Positions 13,901-24,777 of a stretch of DNA of 64,000 bases are shown here, piece by piece (positions within the stretch are counted from its first letter, which is position 1; every line of letters starts with the position of its first letter). The notes under the pieces were generated by a model. It saw only the letters and a program-made list of their open reading frames with translations, was not told the origin of the DNA and searched no databases. Source of the DNA: Petrosia ficiformis (lineage: Eukaryota; Porifera; Demospongiae; Haplosclerida; Petrosiidae); the NCBI GenBank assembly GCA_947044365.1, contig OX345636.1, forward strand, positions 27,455,466 to 27,519,465, written 5' to 3'. The translations under genes and the position numbers were made by a program.

Positions 13901-16900
13901 ATACTTATCAATATGATAACCACAGCCATTTTAAATAACATGCGCAAGGCATGGTTTCTGTTGTTTAAAGAATGTAATGATGTAAAAACTGTAAATTATG
14001 TGACAAACAGCCTTTTTCTCACCAGATACAGATTCTACAAATTCAAAATTATTTTCTTTCATAAACCTTTAGCCATACTAGATCAAATTCGTATTTTCAT
14101 AAACCTTTACCAGTGCAAACTGCATGTGTAACCCAGTTTTTGATACGTTTTGAAGTTTAGTGTTTGCCCCATTGGGAATACATCTTGAGCCAATTAACAA
14201 AGAGTTCATCCTTTAAGTGACAATATAATAATAATTAACTGCACCACTGGCCCAATGAGAGAAGTGTGCAGTGCCACATATGTAGCCCTTTGGGCCAATG
14301 GTGTACCATATGAGCTTATCAAAAACACTGATCTGTAAGTAGTGGGTGCAGTTACAAGTAATGAGTGTAACTGGGCATGGTTATTGTATTGGTAAGACAC
14401 AAAACTGTAATCGACAACAATATCGTATCGATACCATAAATACCGCAAGTATTGATAAAATATCGATATATTGCCCATCACTACTACAGGCCAGCAGGAA
14501 GGAAGAAAGCTGCTTGTAGCTTATGTAGAAACTGAAACTAATAGCTAGCTATTCTACCTGAAGTATATTCTTAAAGGTTTACAAGATCCTTTAAAAGGTA
14601 AGGAGAGTAGATAATCAAAATAACAACTACAATAGGCTGTTGTGTTTCATCTTGATCTTGTGATCTTTCTCTTTCACTGCTCCTTCTGAGCTTCTTTATT
14701 AAGTCGATCAGCTTCCTTCTGTTTCAAGTTACGCAAAATGTCTTCCTCTGTGATGCATACAGTTGTTTTGTTGACTGCTTGTTTCCTTCCCTTCTTTGAA
14801 CTGTCAGTAGGCTTTGGCAGGACAAGCATCATACTGATCACATCTAATGAAGAGGATAAGGATTCCTTTGACTGCTTTGACTGATTAGAAGAGAGTAAGG
14901 ATTCATTTGAGTGCTTAGATTGATAAGAAGAGGGTAAGCATTCGTTTGGCTGCTATTGATTGACGAGAAGAGAGTAACAATTCATTTGACTGCTTTGATT
15001 GATGAAAAGATGGTCAGGATTCTTTGATTGATGAGAGAATGGTAAGGATTCATTTCACTGCTTTGATAGATGAAACGTGGGTATATAAGAAATCATTTGA
15101 TTGCTTTGACTGATGAAAAGAAGGTAAGGATTCATTTCACTGCTTTGATTGATGAGAAGAGGGTAAGGATTCATTTGACTGCATGCTTGATTGATAAGAA
15201 GAGGGCAAGGATTCAACTGACTGCATGCTTGATTGATGAGGAGGGTAAGGATTCATTTGACTGCTTTGATTGACGAGAAGAGGGTAAGGATTCATTTCAC
15301 TGCTTTGACTGATGAGAAGTAGGTAAGGATTTATTTGACTGTTTTGAGTGATGATAAGAAGGTAAGGATTCATTTGACTGCTTTCATTGATGACTAAGTG
15401 ATGCTGATGAAATAGAAGATGGAGCACTATTAATTTCATCTGGATCGTTTATTCTTAACCGTACCATGTATTCTTCCATAGTGTTTTGAAAGAGAGATTG
15501 CTTCTGAGGAGAGAACAATGACACTTCTAGTGAATTCAAATTAAGAGGTGGTAGGGTGACAGCTTTTAAAGGAACTACTTGATGATCTAAAAAAAACATT
15601 CCCCAGGAATGAAAGGGTATATTCCCCACTTTTTGAAGTCTAACATAATATTTTTTGGAGGTTGTTGATTCAATTGCTTCAATATTTAAATTGAAAAGTG
15701 ACCATCCATAATCTATAGAACTGGTCGTACAGGGGGAATCCAATCAATGAAGTGTTGAAGCCCACACTACTTTGTTAATCCGCCCATTATCAGAAATTTC
15801 AAACAATGTGCAGCTAACAGCTCTCACTTTCATTTTATCTGGAACACTCGTCTTGATTTGTCCATACACTCCACCTAGCTTGGCAAAAAATGATCTGTGA
15901 CAAACGTGTTAGACTTCAAAGCTCTGCAGAGTGAAAGGGGTTGAGGTGTATGTAATATTAGTCTAGGATGGCAAGACCTAAACCCATTAAACCATTCAAG
16001 TCCTGCAGCACCATTTTTGAACATATGTTCCTTGTGGGTTCTTTCAGCAATTGAAAATGCTAAAGCCATAATATCATCAGTGGATAGGCCAAAACCCATG
16101 TCATCCATGTTGACTATGTGCTTTTCAAGGAAATCTTCTTCCTATACAGGAAGATTGTAGGAGGTCCATTTACACGTCTCCTAAGAGTTTCTACAGCTAC
16201 ACCATGAAGTCTGCAATCTTCTTGTTCATGGAAAGTTGCCTCCATGTTCTTTTGATTACATTTTATGAAACTCAGTCTTCTATGAACTCTTGAATAAAGC
16301 TTGCCTAAAAAAACAGCAAAGACAAAACCAGTAATATAATACCTGCTCCAGGGAGTATTAAAACTTATCGATATTCTTACTTGTAAGTGATGCCTGGTAG
16401 AAAGAATGCGATAGAACACAAACCTTGTCACATGCACGTAGCCTTTGAACCTAGAAAGTAGAATTGTAGAACTGTGTTTTTTGGTGCAAATAGTAGTACA
16501 TGGTCTGGTAAGTTATGTATGCACCCTTGGACTCATTTTAGCGAAGTTTCCTATATAACCTAATGTCACATAATACTAATGTCTACCCTACTTGTGGTCA
16601 ATTAAAATTTTAAACATTAGCTGGACTGCACTCTTTTCATAAAAAAAAAAGCACTGCATTTCCGGTTTTGTGATGTTGTATCTTATCATAACTATAAAAA
16701 GTAAGCTAAGATATTATATTAGGCCATCAGACGTGCACTTCTTGAAATTTCTTTGTATAAACATTTTTAAGGACATTTATATAAACAAACCTAAAATTCG
16801 AAAAATTTTATTAGCTAAAGTTCATTCACATTGACCTCAGGAAAAGGTTGACAACTTCAGTTTGGAATGACCAACAATCATTTTACCTTCCCAGTTTTCA

Positions 16901-19900
16901 TATGATCATCCTTTCCATTCTTTTTTTGTATATGTCAAATCTCAATTCATTGTTTCATCATTGAGTTACAGTACAATCCTTATGATATTAAATTATACAC
17001 TATATTACATATAAAATCATATCATAATTTGGAGATCATTGTGAATGTGAACAGACTTTAAGACATTTTCGTTTGGAAAAATCGAAAAATGTTGCCTTCA
17101 AAGATTGCCAAAAGGACTAAAGAAGACCTGCATGAATAGAATAGAAATTGTGTGTTAGTATAAGGTGGTGTCTCCTACACTGCAGATGTGCACATCTAGG
17201 AATTTCCATACTCAGCAAATAAGATAATAGATCCAAGTAAATGTTTTCTAGCTACAAACAACACTGTTGATATGGTGACTGAAGTATAATGTAGAATAGC
17301 TTAGACCCAAAGTGGTTGCAAGATATTCGGAATTTATGATGAAAAACGTGAAGTTTACATAACATCTCACTTATAATGTAGAATAGCTTAGACCACAAAG
17401 TGGTTGCAAGATATTCGGAATTTATGATGAAAAACGTGAAGTTTACACAACATCTCACTTATATCAGTGGATGATCGGATATCTCTGTATTTTCCAGAGA
17501 GGTTGAGCTAATGAAAGACCAACGTGTCAGAAGTGCTGCAAACTCATATATATAACCAATCACCACACCCATGAGTGTGCTTTACACAAATTACGAATAA
17601 CATTAGGCTGCTGTTTGAGCAGGAAAACTGGGCAAAACACTGTTGATATTTCAACTTCAACTTCCACATAAATTCCCAATAGCTTGCAACCACTTTGTGG
17701 TCTGAGCAATTCTAGAATTATTATGGAAGTATAACTACTAAAATAAGAACTTCATCGGCATAATATTGTGTTAGTTACATTAATATTCATCTTGACGAAA
17801 CTATTTAGATTAATAATTATGATTTACATAGAATCATTGCACCTGAATATACTTACATGTCAGTTTAGTATTATGTACTATAATTTTCGATTATATATAT
17901 TTACTAAAAGAGTGCAATATACTTTATGTGTGCATTAAATATGATACATGAGTGTTATACCTACATTGTTAGTAGAATGTATATTCCCACCAGCTTTTAT
18001 CAACAATTCCACAGCAGTATTATGTCCATGTGATGCACCAATCTGCATAGGTGTGTTCCCTTCCTTCAACAATGATAAAAAATATAGTTAATAGTTACTT
18101 ACTTCAGAATAGTGATGGACCAATAAGAGATTTTACCACTATTCGATAATTACTCTAGATGTGTATCGATAACCAATACCGGTCCAATATTATATCTACA
18201 TTCTCGTTTCTGATTCTCTCAATGAAAATCAGCCTTTTCTCAATAATTATGAGTATCATAAATGTAATTAATGATGCTATTATCACAAGTAATGACATTA
18301 TTGGTACATCACTTACAACATCAGTTACATCTGTCAGAAATGACCGATACCGATTAATTACCGAACTAATTATCGGGACATCACTACTTCAGAATAATTA
18401 TTCTAAATATACAACCGGATATTTAATACAAATGCATATTGTGTTTAGAGAGTCTATTACAAAGTAACTAATATGATTTTTATGAATAGAAAGTGATGTG
18501 TTACATATCACACTAATTATTATTCCATTACTTAAATAAATCATGCTTGTAGCCACAACATCCTCTATGACCATTGACAAAGTAAATTGAAATTCATGCT
18601 ATTCCTTGCATGGTTGAAATGGTTATTACTTTTTAACATTTAATTTTTGCAGTGTATAATCATTGCATATAGAACTGACCTAAAGTATTAAGCTACATAC
18701 ATGATCATAATGTTTATCAATTCATAAGTTCATGTTGAGTTGATATGATGTTAGTGTATGTTAGCAATGAGTGATTAACTGTTGAGAGAAAGGTGTCCAC
18801 TCTACAGCACTAGCGAAAATTACTGCTACAACCATGACTCACCTCATCAACTGAATTAACTTCACATTTTTTATCTAATAACATCTGTACTACCACTTTA
18901 TTCCCACCTCTAGCAGCCGCATAGAGAAATGATGTACTCATCTGTATTAAGCAGAAGTAATGCAGTCAGTACTATAACTTCAAAAAGTGTATGTATGACT
19001 GTTAAATTACAAATCAGATTTATTCATTCATTATTCATAACACTTTTTTATTATAATTCCCAAATAAAATTTGCAAATGAAAAGCACTGCAATGTATAAT
19101 AGTGCATTAACAAATCCTTTTTACATTTACATGCATGGTAAATTTATCGACAAATTATTAAATTTTCTACTATTTTAGTATGACTAATAGTACTGTTAAG
19201 TTACAATTATAAATACAAGTTGAACTATAATTGTCCGAAATGTGTGAATGGAACTTTGTACATTTTTATTGGCATAAATGTAGGTACAACATATAACAAC
19301 AATTAGGATTAAGAATAGAAAGTATTTCACAATCACCCTTATTGGATTAGTCCATTGTGGATCTATTAGTTCATGAGTCAGGAGATTTTGTACAGCATTC
19401 TCATTTCCACAGCGACAAGCATAGTATAGACTGGTATTCTAATGTTTGTAAAACAAAGTATAACAATATAGTAGACATTCCACAAAAATTATTTTATTTA
19501 AGATAGTTATTTGCTTTTAAAATTAAAGCATGATGATATTGTGATATAACCATAGTTTGAACATAATTGCTCAAAAACACTTCTGTACTTTATACAAAAA
19601 CAACTAATAATCATTTGATGTTTGTCAGATAAATAAATTAATGCAAGGAACATTCATGAACTCTCCAATATCCCCAGTGCACTACAATAGTTATTGATTG
19701 GTTGTTTAATTTGCAAGGAGATTTTGTACAGCATCATCTTGTTAAACAAATAATTATGTTAATAATTATTTTCAAGTACTAATGAAGAAAATAAATAGAA
19801 ACATGAAGTTATAATTGTCATTAATTATTAAGTGAAACTGGGAGAAGCTATCAGGAGAGTTTGTACCAATTTCCGTAATTACATCCTACTACCATAGAAA

Positions 19901-22900
19901 GCACTATCGTGTAGATTGAAAAGCCTGGGTTGCCATTACCTGTGGTAGCAAAAGGTAAGAAAGGGAAGGAATTTTACTCATGGGATTCCTGTCTCATAGG
20001 CACTATTGCATGTAATTAGTAGTGGGACCGTGTACTTTAAAATTCATCTACCAGGTGGAAAAATTGTCCAATGACACATTGACTACAATGATAAGGAATC
20101 CCAAATTCATTACAGCTGAAGAGCTGGATGCATGGAAACACATATAAGTCTGTTTAAATGTGATTGCTGCTTGAAATCAAGTACAACTGAGGTAGTGCCT
20201 GCTGCAATATCGAGCACTGGCTCTATTAGCTTTTTGCAATGTGATGGTCACTCTGTATCTTGATCTATTTTACTTCGTCCAGCGGGAGTGTAAGTTGTAA
20301 TTTATATAATATATCCCTCTAAAATTATATAGAGTTGCAAATACATAACTGTAATTAAAAAATGTGTCATGACATAAGAATAGAAATAAGAACTTAGGAT
20401 GTCAAATAAGTTTAACTTCATAATTTTGTTCATGAATAATAATGTTAAAAATAAATATAGGTTATACACCGAGGTAAAAGTTTCTACTGAATTTATCAAA
20501 TCGAGGTTTCATAAATCCAGTAGAAACCTTTACCTTGGTGTACAACCATTGGCACGCGTTTTGTATCGCTACCATGCTAACTTGTGCGTGTAAATAAGTT
20601 CACTAACCTGGCTTTTGGGTTTATAGTAACAGTAATGGACTTCGCAAGTGCTGTAGAAAACTGTCTTCTAAAAGCAGATAAAGAGTTCGACGAACTCTGT
20701 TCACAATTAACAGAGCAACAACTAGTCTCGTTCCCAGACTCCACCGCTTTTTGAGATCGGACGGTGGGGAGAGAGTCTGGTCTATCGAGCAAACATTTTT
20801 GTCCCAGCTCTGGAATTTTGTCGCAGGTGTTGGTATCCAAAACTGCACGTGTGACTAAATGAATATTATTACAATTCTATGAATCTCATTAAGTTAATGA
20901 GATTCATAGAATTGTGATAATATTCATTTAGTCACACGTGCAGTACCAACACCTGCGACAACATTCCAGAGCTGGGACAAAAATGTTTGCCCGATAAACC
21001 AGACTCTCTCCCCACCGTCCAATCTCAAAAAGGGGTGGAGTCTGGGAACGACACTAAGCAACAACTTGCAGAATGTTTGACTTCACCCACAATAATTTGC
21101 AGCAGCCACACCTAGCTTTTTCGACACAGCTCCACCCAACTTCAAGATTTGCAAAACTTAAAAGAGAACAAGATGTTCACTTGGCTCAGGCTAATGCTGT
21201 TCCACAAAACACTAGTAAAACAACCAACTGGTGTGTAAATTTATGGGAACAATGGAGAAAAAACAGAAAAGAGTTGTGTGGTAATTATCCACTACCAATT
21301 TATTTGTGCACTATTGAAAGTCTTAATTCTTGGCTTTGTAAATGTATATTAGAAATTACAAGAAAAGATGGAAAGGAATTCCCCCCAAGAACAATTTATG
21401 CCATTTCTTGTGGTTTACTGATACGTGTAAAAGAACGTCGCCCTGGCATTAATGTTTTCAAGGATAGTGGATTTGATAGTTTTAGGAAGACACTTGATGG
21501 TGAGATGAGAAAGTTACGCGCACAAGGTCTGGGTGTCCAAAGGAAGCAAGCAGAGCCTTTTTCAATCGAAGAGGAGAATAAGCTGTGGAGTGATGGTTTA
21601 CTAGGTGCTGACTCACCTCAAATATTGTTAGACACCATGGTGTTTATGTGTGGCCTGTACTTTGCTCTTCGAAGTGGTCAAGAGCATTGAGACCTCCGGT
21701 ATTCTCAGTTTAGACTTGTGGAACCCCCAAGAGCATCCACTCCTCACTTAATTTATACAGAAAATATTAGTAAAAATAACTCTGGAGGAATTGCTAAATG
21801 GAAACAGGAGCCAAAAGTGGTTACACATCATGATTTAGATAATCCATCCCGTTGTTTTGTTCAACTCTATAAACAATATATTCAGCATTGTCCCGATCCT
21901 TTAAAGCAAAAATTTTATTTAACTCCATTAAAAAAGTCAAAAGACAACATATGGTTTAGTGTAACACCTATCGGCCACAACACTTTGTCTAAAACTGTCC
22001 GTCGACTCTGCAGTGCAGCAGGCATCACTGGTTTTAAAATGAACCATTCCCTTCAGGTCACTACAGCAACATGACTCTCTCAGTCTGGAATAGACTAACA
22101 GTTAATCATGAGTAGGACTGGTCATCGTAGTTTAGAAGGAATTGGGACCTACAAAAGAGTTTCAGAAAATCAGCAGGAAGTGTCTACTGTTTTAAATGGG
22201 ACAACTAATGAGTCTAAACTCAAAGGTCCATAACAGAAGAAGAGTAAAACAGCTATACTTGATACCCAACAACATCCTTCTACTCTGAACCTTTCTAATT
22301 GTACAGGCATCACTGTTATTTACAGCTAATATAACTAATAGTCATGACTGTTGTTTAATGTCATAATTATTATATTTATTATTTATGAATTATTATCAAA
22401 AAACTGACAACTATGTAACTTGAATTTCATCTCAATCATTGATGGGAACATTTTACCGGAAGGTTTAATAACATGTTATCAAACCTCCCAGTAAAGACAT
22501 GGACACCAGCCTCCAGAGGAAGTTTCCAAAACTGGAGAAAAGGACCACCAAATTTTCAAAAGAAGAACATAGAGAAGTAAAAAATGTTATTTATTGTACC
22601 ACAGTAATATACTAAAAGTTGTATTAACATAGTTATTGATTCAAAAAGAATGTTTCCAAATGAAAAATGTCCTTCAATTACGAAATAAGGCAAAAAAAGA
22701 TTGTTGCCATAGATTTCAGGAAACAGAGTTTCCCAATAGCCAACAAGTTAGCCTAATTTCTAAAGAACTGGGAGAGGCAAGTTAGCCTAATTTCTAAAGA
22801 ACTGGAAGAAGGTAACCCAAGATTAATGGGTACTGAATACAATCACAAGATATCAACTTCAATTCACAGAAGAGCCATGCCAGGACAGATGTCCTTATAA

Positions 22901-24777
22901 CCAGAATGCATGGATAAAGAAATCCCAGATATGTTGCTAAAAGAGCAGTGGAAGAGATTCACAACTGTCTGAGAGTGGAAAAGTGCTATTCAAACATGTT
23001 CCTAGTCCTCACAAAAATGGCCGGCAGAGATCGGTATTCAATCTGTTAAAGCTAAACGCTTTTGTACACACAACACACTTCAAATTTGAGGGTGTAAAGA
23101 CATTCACAAGCAATGTGATTGGTTAGTAAAAGTAGATCCCAAAGATGCTTATTTTCGACAGATCCCACCGCAAGGGAACTGTTCTCTTTTTTCATCATGA
23201 AACTGAACGCTGCCAAGAATGCCATTCCTCACAACTTTCTTTTACAGGGGAACTTTGGCAGAACTCTACTTTGGGGCATTCAGGATTATGAAGTGGAGTG
23301 TACACTGTCAAATCACCAAGACAGGAATGGGAATGGTGAATCACCTTCCTCTCACAGTGGAATGGCAAAACCATGTTGAAACACAAACCTACAATGTCCT
23401 TGGAGACAGGTGCATCCATGAAGGGGTGGGGAGCAACATGCGAGAGAGTCTGGACAGGAGGTCTGTGGTCCATAGAGAAACAGTCCTGGCACATAAACTA
23501 CCTCAGCAACAATTAAAGTTAGCAATTCAACGCTTTGACCAAGACAAATGAAGTACAACCATTTTACTAATAATGGACAACACTACAGCAGTGGCATAGG
23601 TGAACAACATAGGGGAACAATCTCCAAACATCTAGCCGAGTTGGCAAGAGATCTGTGGATGTGGTACCTTCAACGAGACATATATATGGTAGCTCAACAT
23701 CTCCCAGAAGAAATGAATTTAATAGCGGACTCAGAATCTAGAGTATTAGTGAATCAAACAGATTGGATGATCAACCCTTCGATCAGCGTTTAGGAAGATC
23801 AACAGAAGGATGGGTCCACAGCAAGTTGATTTGTTTGGATCTCGATTGACTTGCCATCTTCAACACGTTTACAGTCAGAGACCAGATCCCATTGCTGTAG
23901 CATCTGATGCATTTCTACAGAACTGGGGTCCACTAAAAGAAAGGGTATGCAAACCCTGCATGGAGTCTGATAGACTAAGTCCTGTCCCGAATACAAGAAC
24001 AAACCATACACCTAGTACTAGTAGCACCAGTCTGGAAGGGTCAGATTTGATATCTAACTTTGTTAGGGATGCTGATCAACTATCCCCTTCTGATTACTTG
24101 ACAGACAAATTGGTGATTGAGGTTCATCAATGAAGGGGAGGGTGGGGGTCATAGCCAGTTAGCCATATGGCATGTTTCAGGAGACTAAGTCCTGTCCCGA
24201 ATACAAGAACAAACCATACACCTAGTACTAGTAGCACCAGTCTGGAAGGGTCAGATTTGATATAATTAATTAATATTAGGCTTACTATTATCAGCTATTT
24301 TTTGGGTTTTAGTTATTGTGATAGACTTGTAATTGAGTTACAGATTAGTTAACTAAAAGTCGAAAATAATATCTTACTAAAAGTGATTTTAGATGTAGTT
24401 ATAGTTTACTAAAATAACCTTAAATTGATGCAACTATATGGCTGTATGACTACATATATTTCCATGGTTACAGTGCAAATTCCATCAAAATTGACTCATA
24501 AACACTCTACATAAGGTATATAATTATAGCATGTAAGTCTTCATGACACAGTTGTATTACTTTGATCTCAGGTCAAATGATAGTAATTATGTGATCAAGA
24601 GTTAATCTACTCATCTCATAATTTTGTGATAATATTGTAAACTAATCACTTGAAGAAATGAATTGCAATATTAAAAGAAACACTTACTATAGCATATTTT
24701 GTATCTTTGGATCCAGATACAAGTTCCTCCACTTTTACCATTTCACCATCTTGATATGCAGCAAATAGGTCATAATT
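7473..24777 (-). CDS. gene A: ankyrin-Roc-COR GTPase with C-terminal helical domain (5' end not found)
   Basis: Split gene on the minus strand. Exons in transcript order: 24777-24688, 19438-19337, 18941-18843, 18063-17965, 12799-12701, 11147-11049, 10568-10512, 10455-10428, 10308-8183, 8097-8040, 7906-7607 (or read through to a stop at 7473). Every junction is GT-AG and the phases agree. The first seven exons encode ankyrin repeats (for example [18 protein letters not shown]). The large exon carries a P-loop (GPPCVGKTS), a G3-type DTGGQPEF and then a COR-like region ([19 protein letters not shown]). The C-terminus is helical and death-fold-like. Known ROCO proteins are GTP-regulated signalling scaffolds; this one has no kinase or LRR. 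The first exon shown has no start codon, so the true 5' end lies upstream and was not recognised. Introns are full of mobile DNA. Function as an intracellular sensor or scaffold is inferred. Confidence 0.8.
7476..7503. repeat. (TAA)n microsatellite
   Basis: About nine TAA units. On the minus strand they read as a run of tyrosine codons ending in TAA, and would form the tail of gene A if the last exon is read through instead of spliced at 7607. Confidence 0.9.
8183..10308 (-). CDS. gene A exon 9: Roc-COR GTPase core
   Basis: 2126-nt exon opened by a CCTAG acceptor and closed by AAG|GTGAGA. About 25 residues in is the Walker A motif GPPCVGKTS. About 210 residues in is [19 protein letters not shown], matching the G3 and switch II pattern of Roc domains. 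The region with [32 protein letters not shown] and [19 protein letters not shown] looks like the winged-helix COR module that follows Roc in ROCO proteins. The stretch between P-loop and G3 is unusually long (about 180 residues, Ser/Thr/Pro-rich), so the GTPase carries a large insertion. The frame is intact over 709 codons. Confidence 0.85.
10512..19438 (-). CDS. gene A ankyrin exons 2-7, one repeat per exon
   Basis: Exons 18941-18843, 18063-17965, 12799-12701 and 11147-11049 are each exactly 99 bp, start and end in phase 0, and encode one 33-residue ankyrin repeat ([37 protein letters not shown]). Exon 19438-19337 is 102 bp ([20 protein letters not shown]). Exon 10568-10512 is a 57-bp half repeat beginning [12 protein letters not shown]. 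All have GT-AG borders. The repeats at 18063 and 12799 are close paralogs (both end AGGNI.S.NN), so the array grew by exon duplication. Confidence 0.85.
13137..13260 (+). pseudogene. possible retroelement C-terminal fragment
   Basis: The frame with [20 protein letters not shown] then TWLNTLC resembles the extreme C-terminus seen in invertebrate non-LTR or Penelope-like ORFs, where an IKEA motif is followed by an N-D-G pattern. It stands alone inside a gene A intron. Only about 40 residues are recognisable, so this is tentative. Confidence 0.35.
13828..14483. mobile_element. hAT-type MITE, 656 bp
   Basis: The ends are TAGTGATGGACGATAC and, inverted, TAGTGATGGGCAATAT. Flanks are CTACAGAC (13820-13827) and CTACAGGC (14484-14491), a 7/8 match of the 8-bp target duplication expected for hAT transposons. 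There is no transposase inside. Its internal part at about 14150-14335 recurs, diverged, at 61440-61615. It lies in the intron between gene A ankyrin exons 18063 and 12799. Confidence 0.8.
14674..16440 (-). pseudogene. CENP-B/pogo-like transposase relic with internal minisatellite
   Basis: Read on the minus strand, 16300-15875 gives [16 protein letters not shown] and then [18 protein letters not shown] with [12 protein letters not shown]. This is the DNA-binding (CENP-B-type helix-turn-helix) half of jerky/pogo-like transposases. At 14850-14674 a charged tail ([17 protein letters not shown]) ending at TGA resembles the C-terminus of the same class. Between them lies a Ser-rich minisatellite plus a block of unknown origin (15743-15384); I could not find the DDE catalytic domain. 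Frameshifts and stops make it non-functional. Confidence 0.55.
14850..15395. repeat. about 45-bp minisatellite inside a transposase relic
   Basis: Degenerate tandem units containing GAAGAGGGTAAGGATTCATT alternate with GACTGCTTTGATTGATGA. On the minus strand some units read [10 protein letters not shown], so the array probably began as an in-frame repeat of a Ser-rich segment and then lost frame. Confidence 0.85.
17285..17735. repeat. inverted-repeat element with an 86-bp tandem duplication
   Basis: TATAATGTAGAATAGCTTAG begins at about 17288 and again at about 17374, giving two nearly identical 86-bp copies. At 17671-17730 the reverse complement (CTTGCAACCACTTTGTGGTC then GAATTATTATGGAAGTATA) closes the element. 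It is probably a MITE whose left end was duplicated. Confidence 0.7.
18110..18386. mobile_element. hAT-type MITE, 277 bp, perfect 8-bp target duplication
   Basis: Ends TAGTGATGGACC and GGGACATCACTA. The flanks are CTTCAGAA at 18102-18109 and CTTCAGAA at 18387-18394, an exact 8-bp duplication as hAT transposases make. Termini match the larger MITE at 13828. It sits in the gene A intron between exons 18941 and 18063, outside the splice sites. Confidence 0.88.
20460..20547. repeat. hairpin, about 30-bp arms
   Basis: GGTTATACACCGAGGTAAAA continues to CTACTG and is mirrored by CAGTAGAAACCTTTACC to TACAACC, with three mismatches. No target duplication was identified. It lies just before the Crypton relic. 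Confidence 0.75.
20635..22329 (+). pseudogene. Crypton-type tyrosine recombinase, inactivated
   Basis: A possible start ([18 protein letters not shown]) at 20635 is interrupted by the foldback at 20724-21056. The main body (21073-22329) resembles DUF3504/Crypton recombinases: [38 protein letters not shown], then the active-site block [10 protein letters not shown] and [15 protein letters not shown]. The catalytic Arg expected in NHSLRAT is Gln. In-frame stops lie at 21688 (TGA), 22074 (TGA), about 22098 (TAA) and near 22230. The two TGA codons sit where family members usually have Arg, as expected for CGA to TGA decay. It lies in the 5.2-kb gene A intron, opposite in strand to the gene. Confidence 0.75.
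20724..21056. mobile_element. foldback element (Mutator-like), 333 bp, inserted in the Crypton
   Basis: Two arms of about 165 bp are near-perfect inverse copies, meeting at CTCATTAAGTTAATGAG. AGCAACAACT stands immediately on each side (20714-20723 and 21057-21066), a 9-10 bp target duplication as made by Mutator-like elements. The insertion splits the Crypton reading frame. The arm segment TTTTTGAGATCGGACGGTGG recurs at about 7107-7150. Confidence 0.8.
22738..22806 (+). repeat. 36-bp tandem duplication
   Basis: CAAGTTAGCCTAATTTCTAA followed by AGAACTGG is repeated head to tail with one or two changes. It lies inside the DIRS remnant. Confidence 0.85.
23972..24264 (+). repeat. 84-bp direct repeat, 210 bp apart, at the end of the DIRS remnant
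   Basis: AGACTAAGTCCTGTCCCGAA through AGGGTCAGATTTGATAT occurs at 23972-24055 and again at 24182-24264 without visible change. The second copy marks the probable 3' boundary of the element. It could be part of the split direct repeats of PAT/DIRS-type elements or a later tandem duplication. Confidence 0.85.

Larger units (their letters stand above)
22440..24300 (+). pseudogene. DIRS-like retrotransposon remnant (RT and RNase H)
   Basis: 22990-23170 reads [20 protein letters not shown] and then [16 protein letters not shown], which matches the RT palm block of DIRS elements. 23600-23930 reads [47 protein letters not shown] and [12 protein letters not shown], the RNase H part. Stops and frame changes separate the blocks and about half of the RT is missing. 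The neighbouring recombinase is Crypton-like and degenerate; whether it ever belonged to this element is doubtful. Confidence 0.7.

Noticed and set aside
20577..20848. Minus-strand frames of 75-87 codons
   Set aside because: They cross the boundary between the Crypton start and the foldback arm, so they are fusion artefacts.
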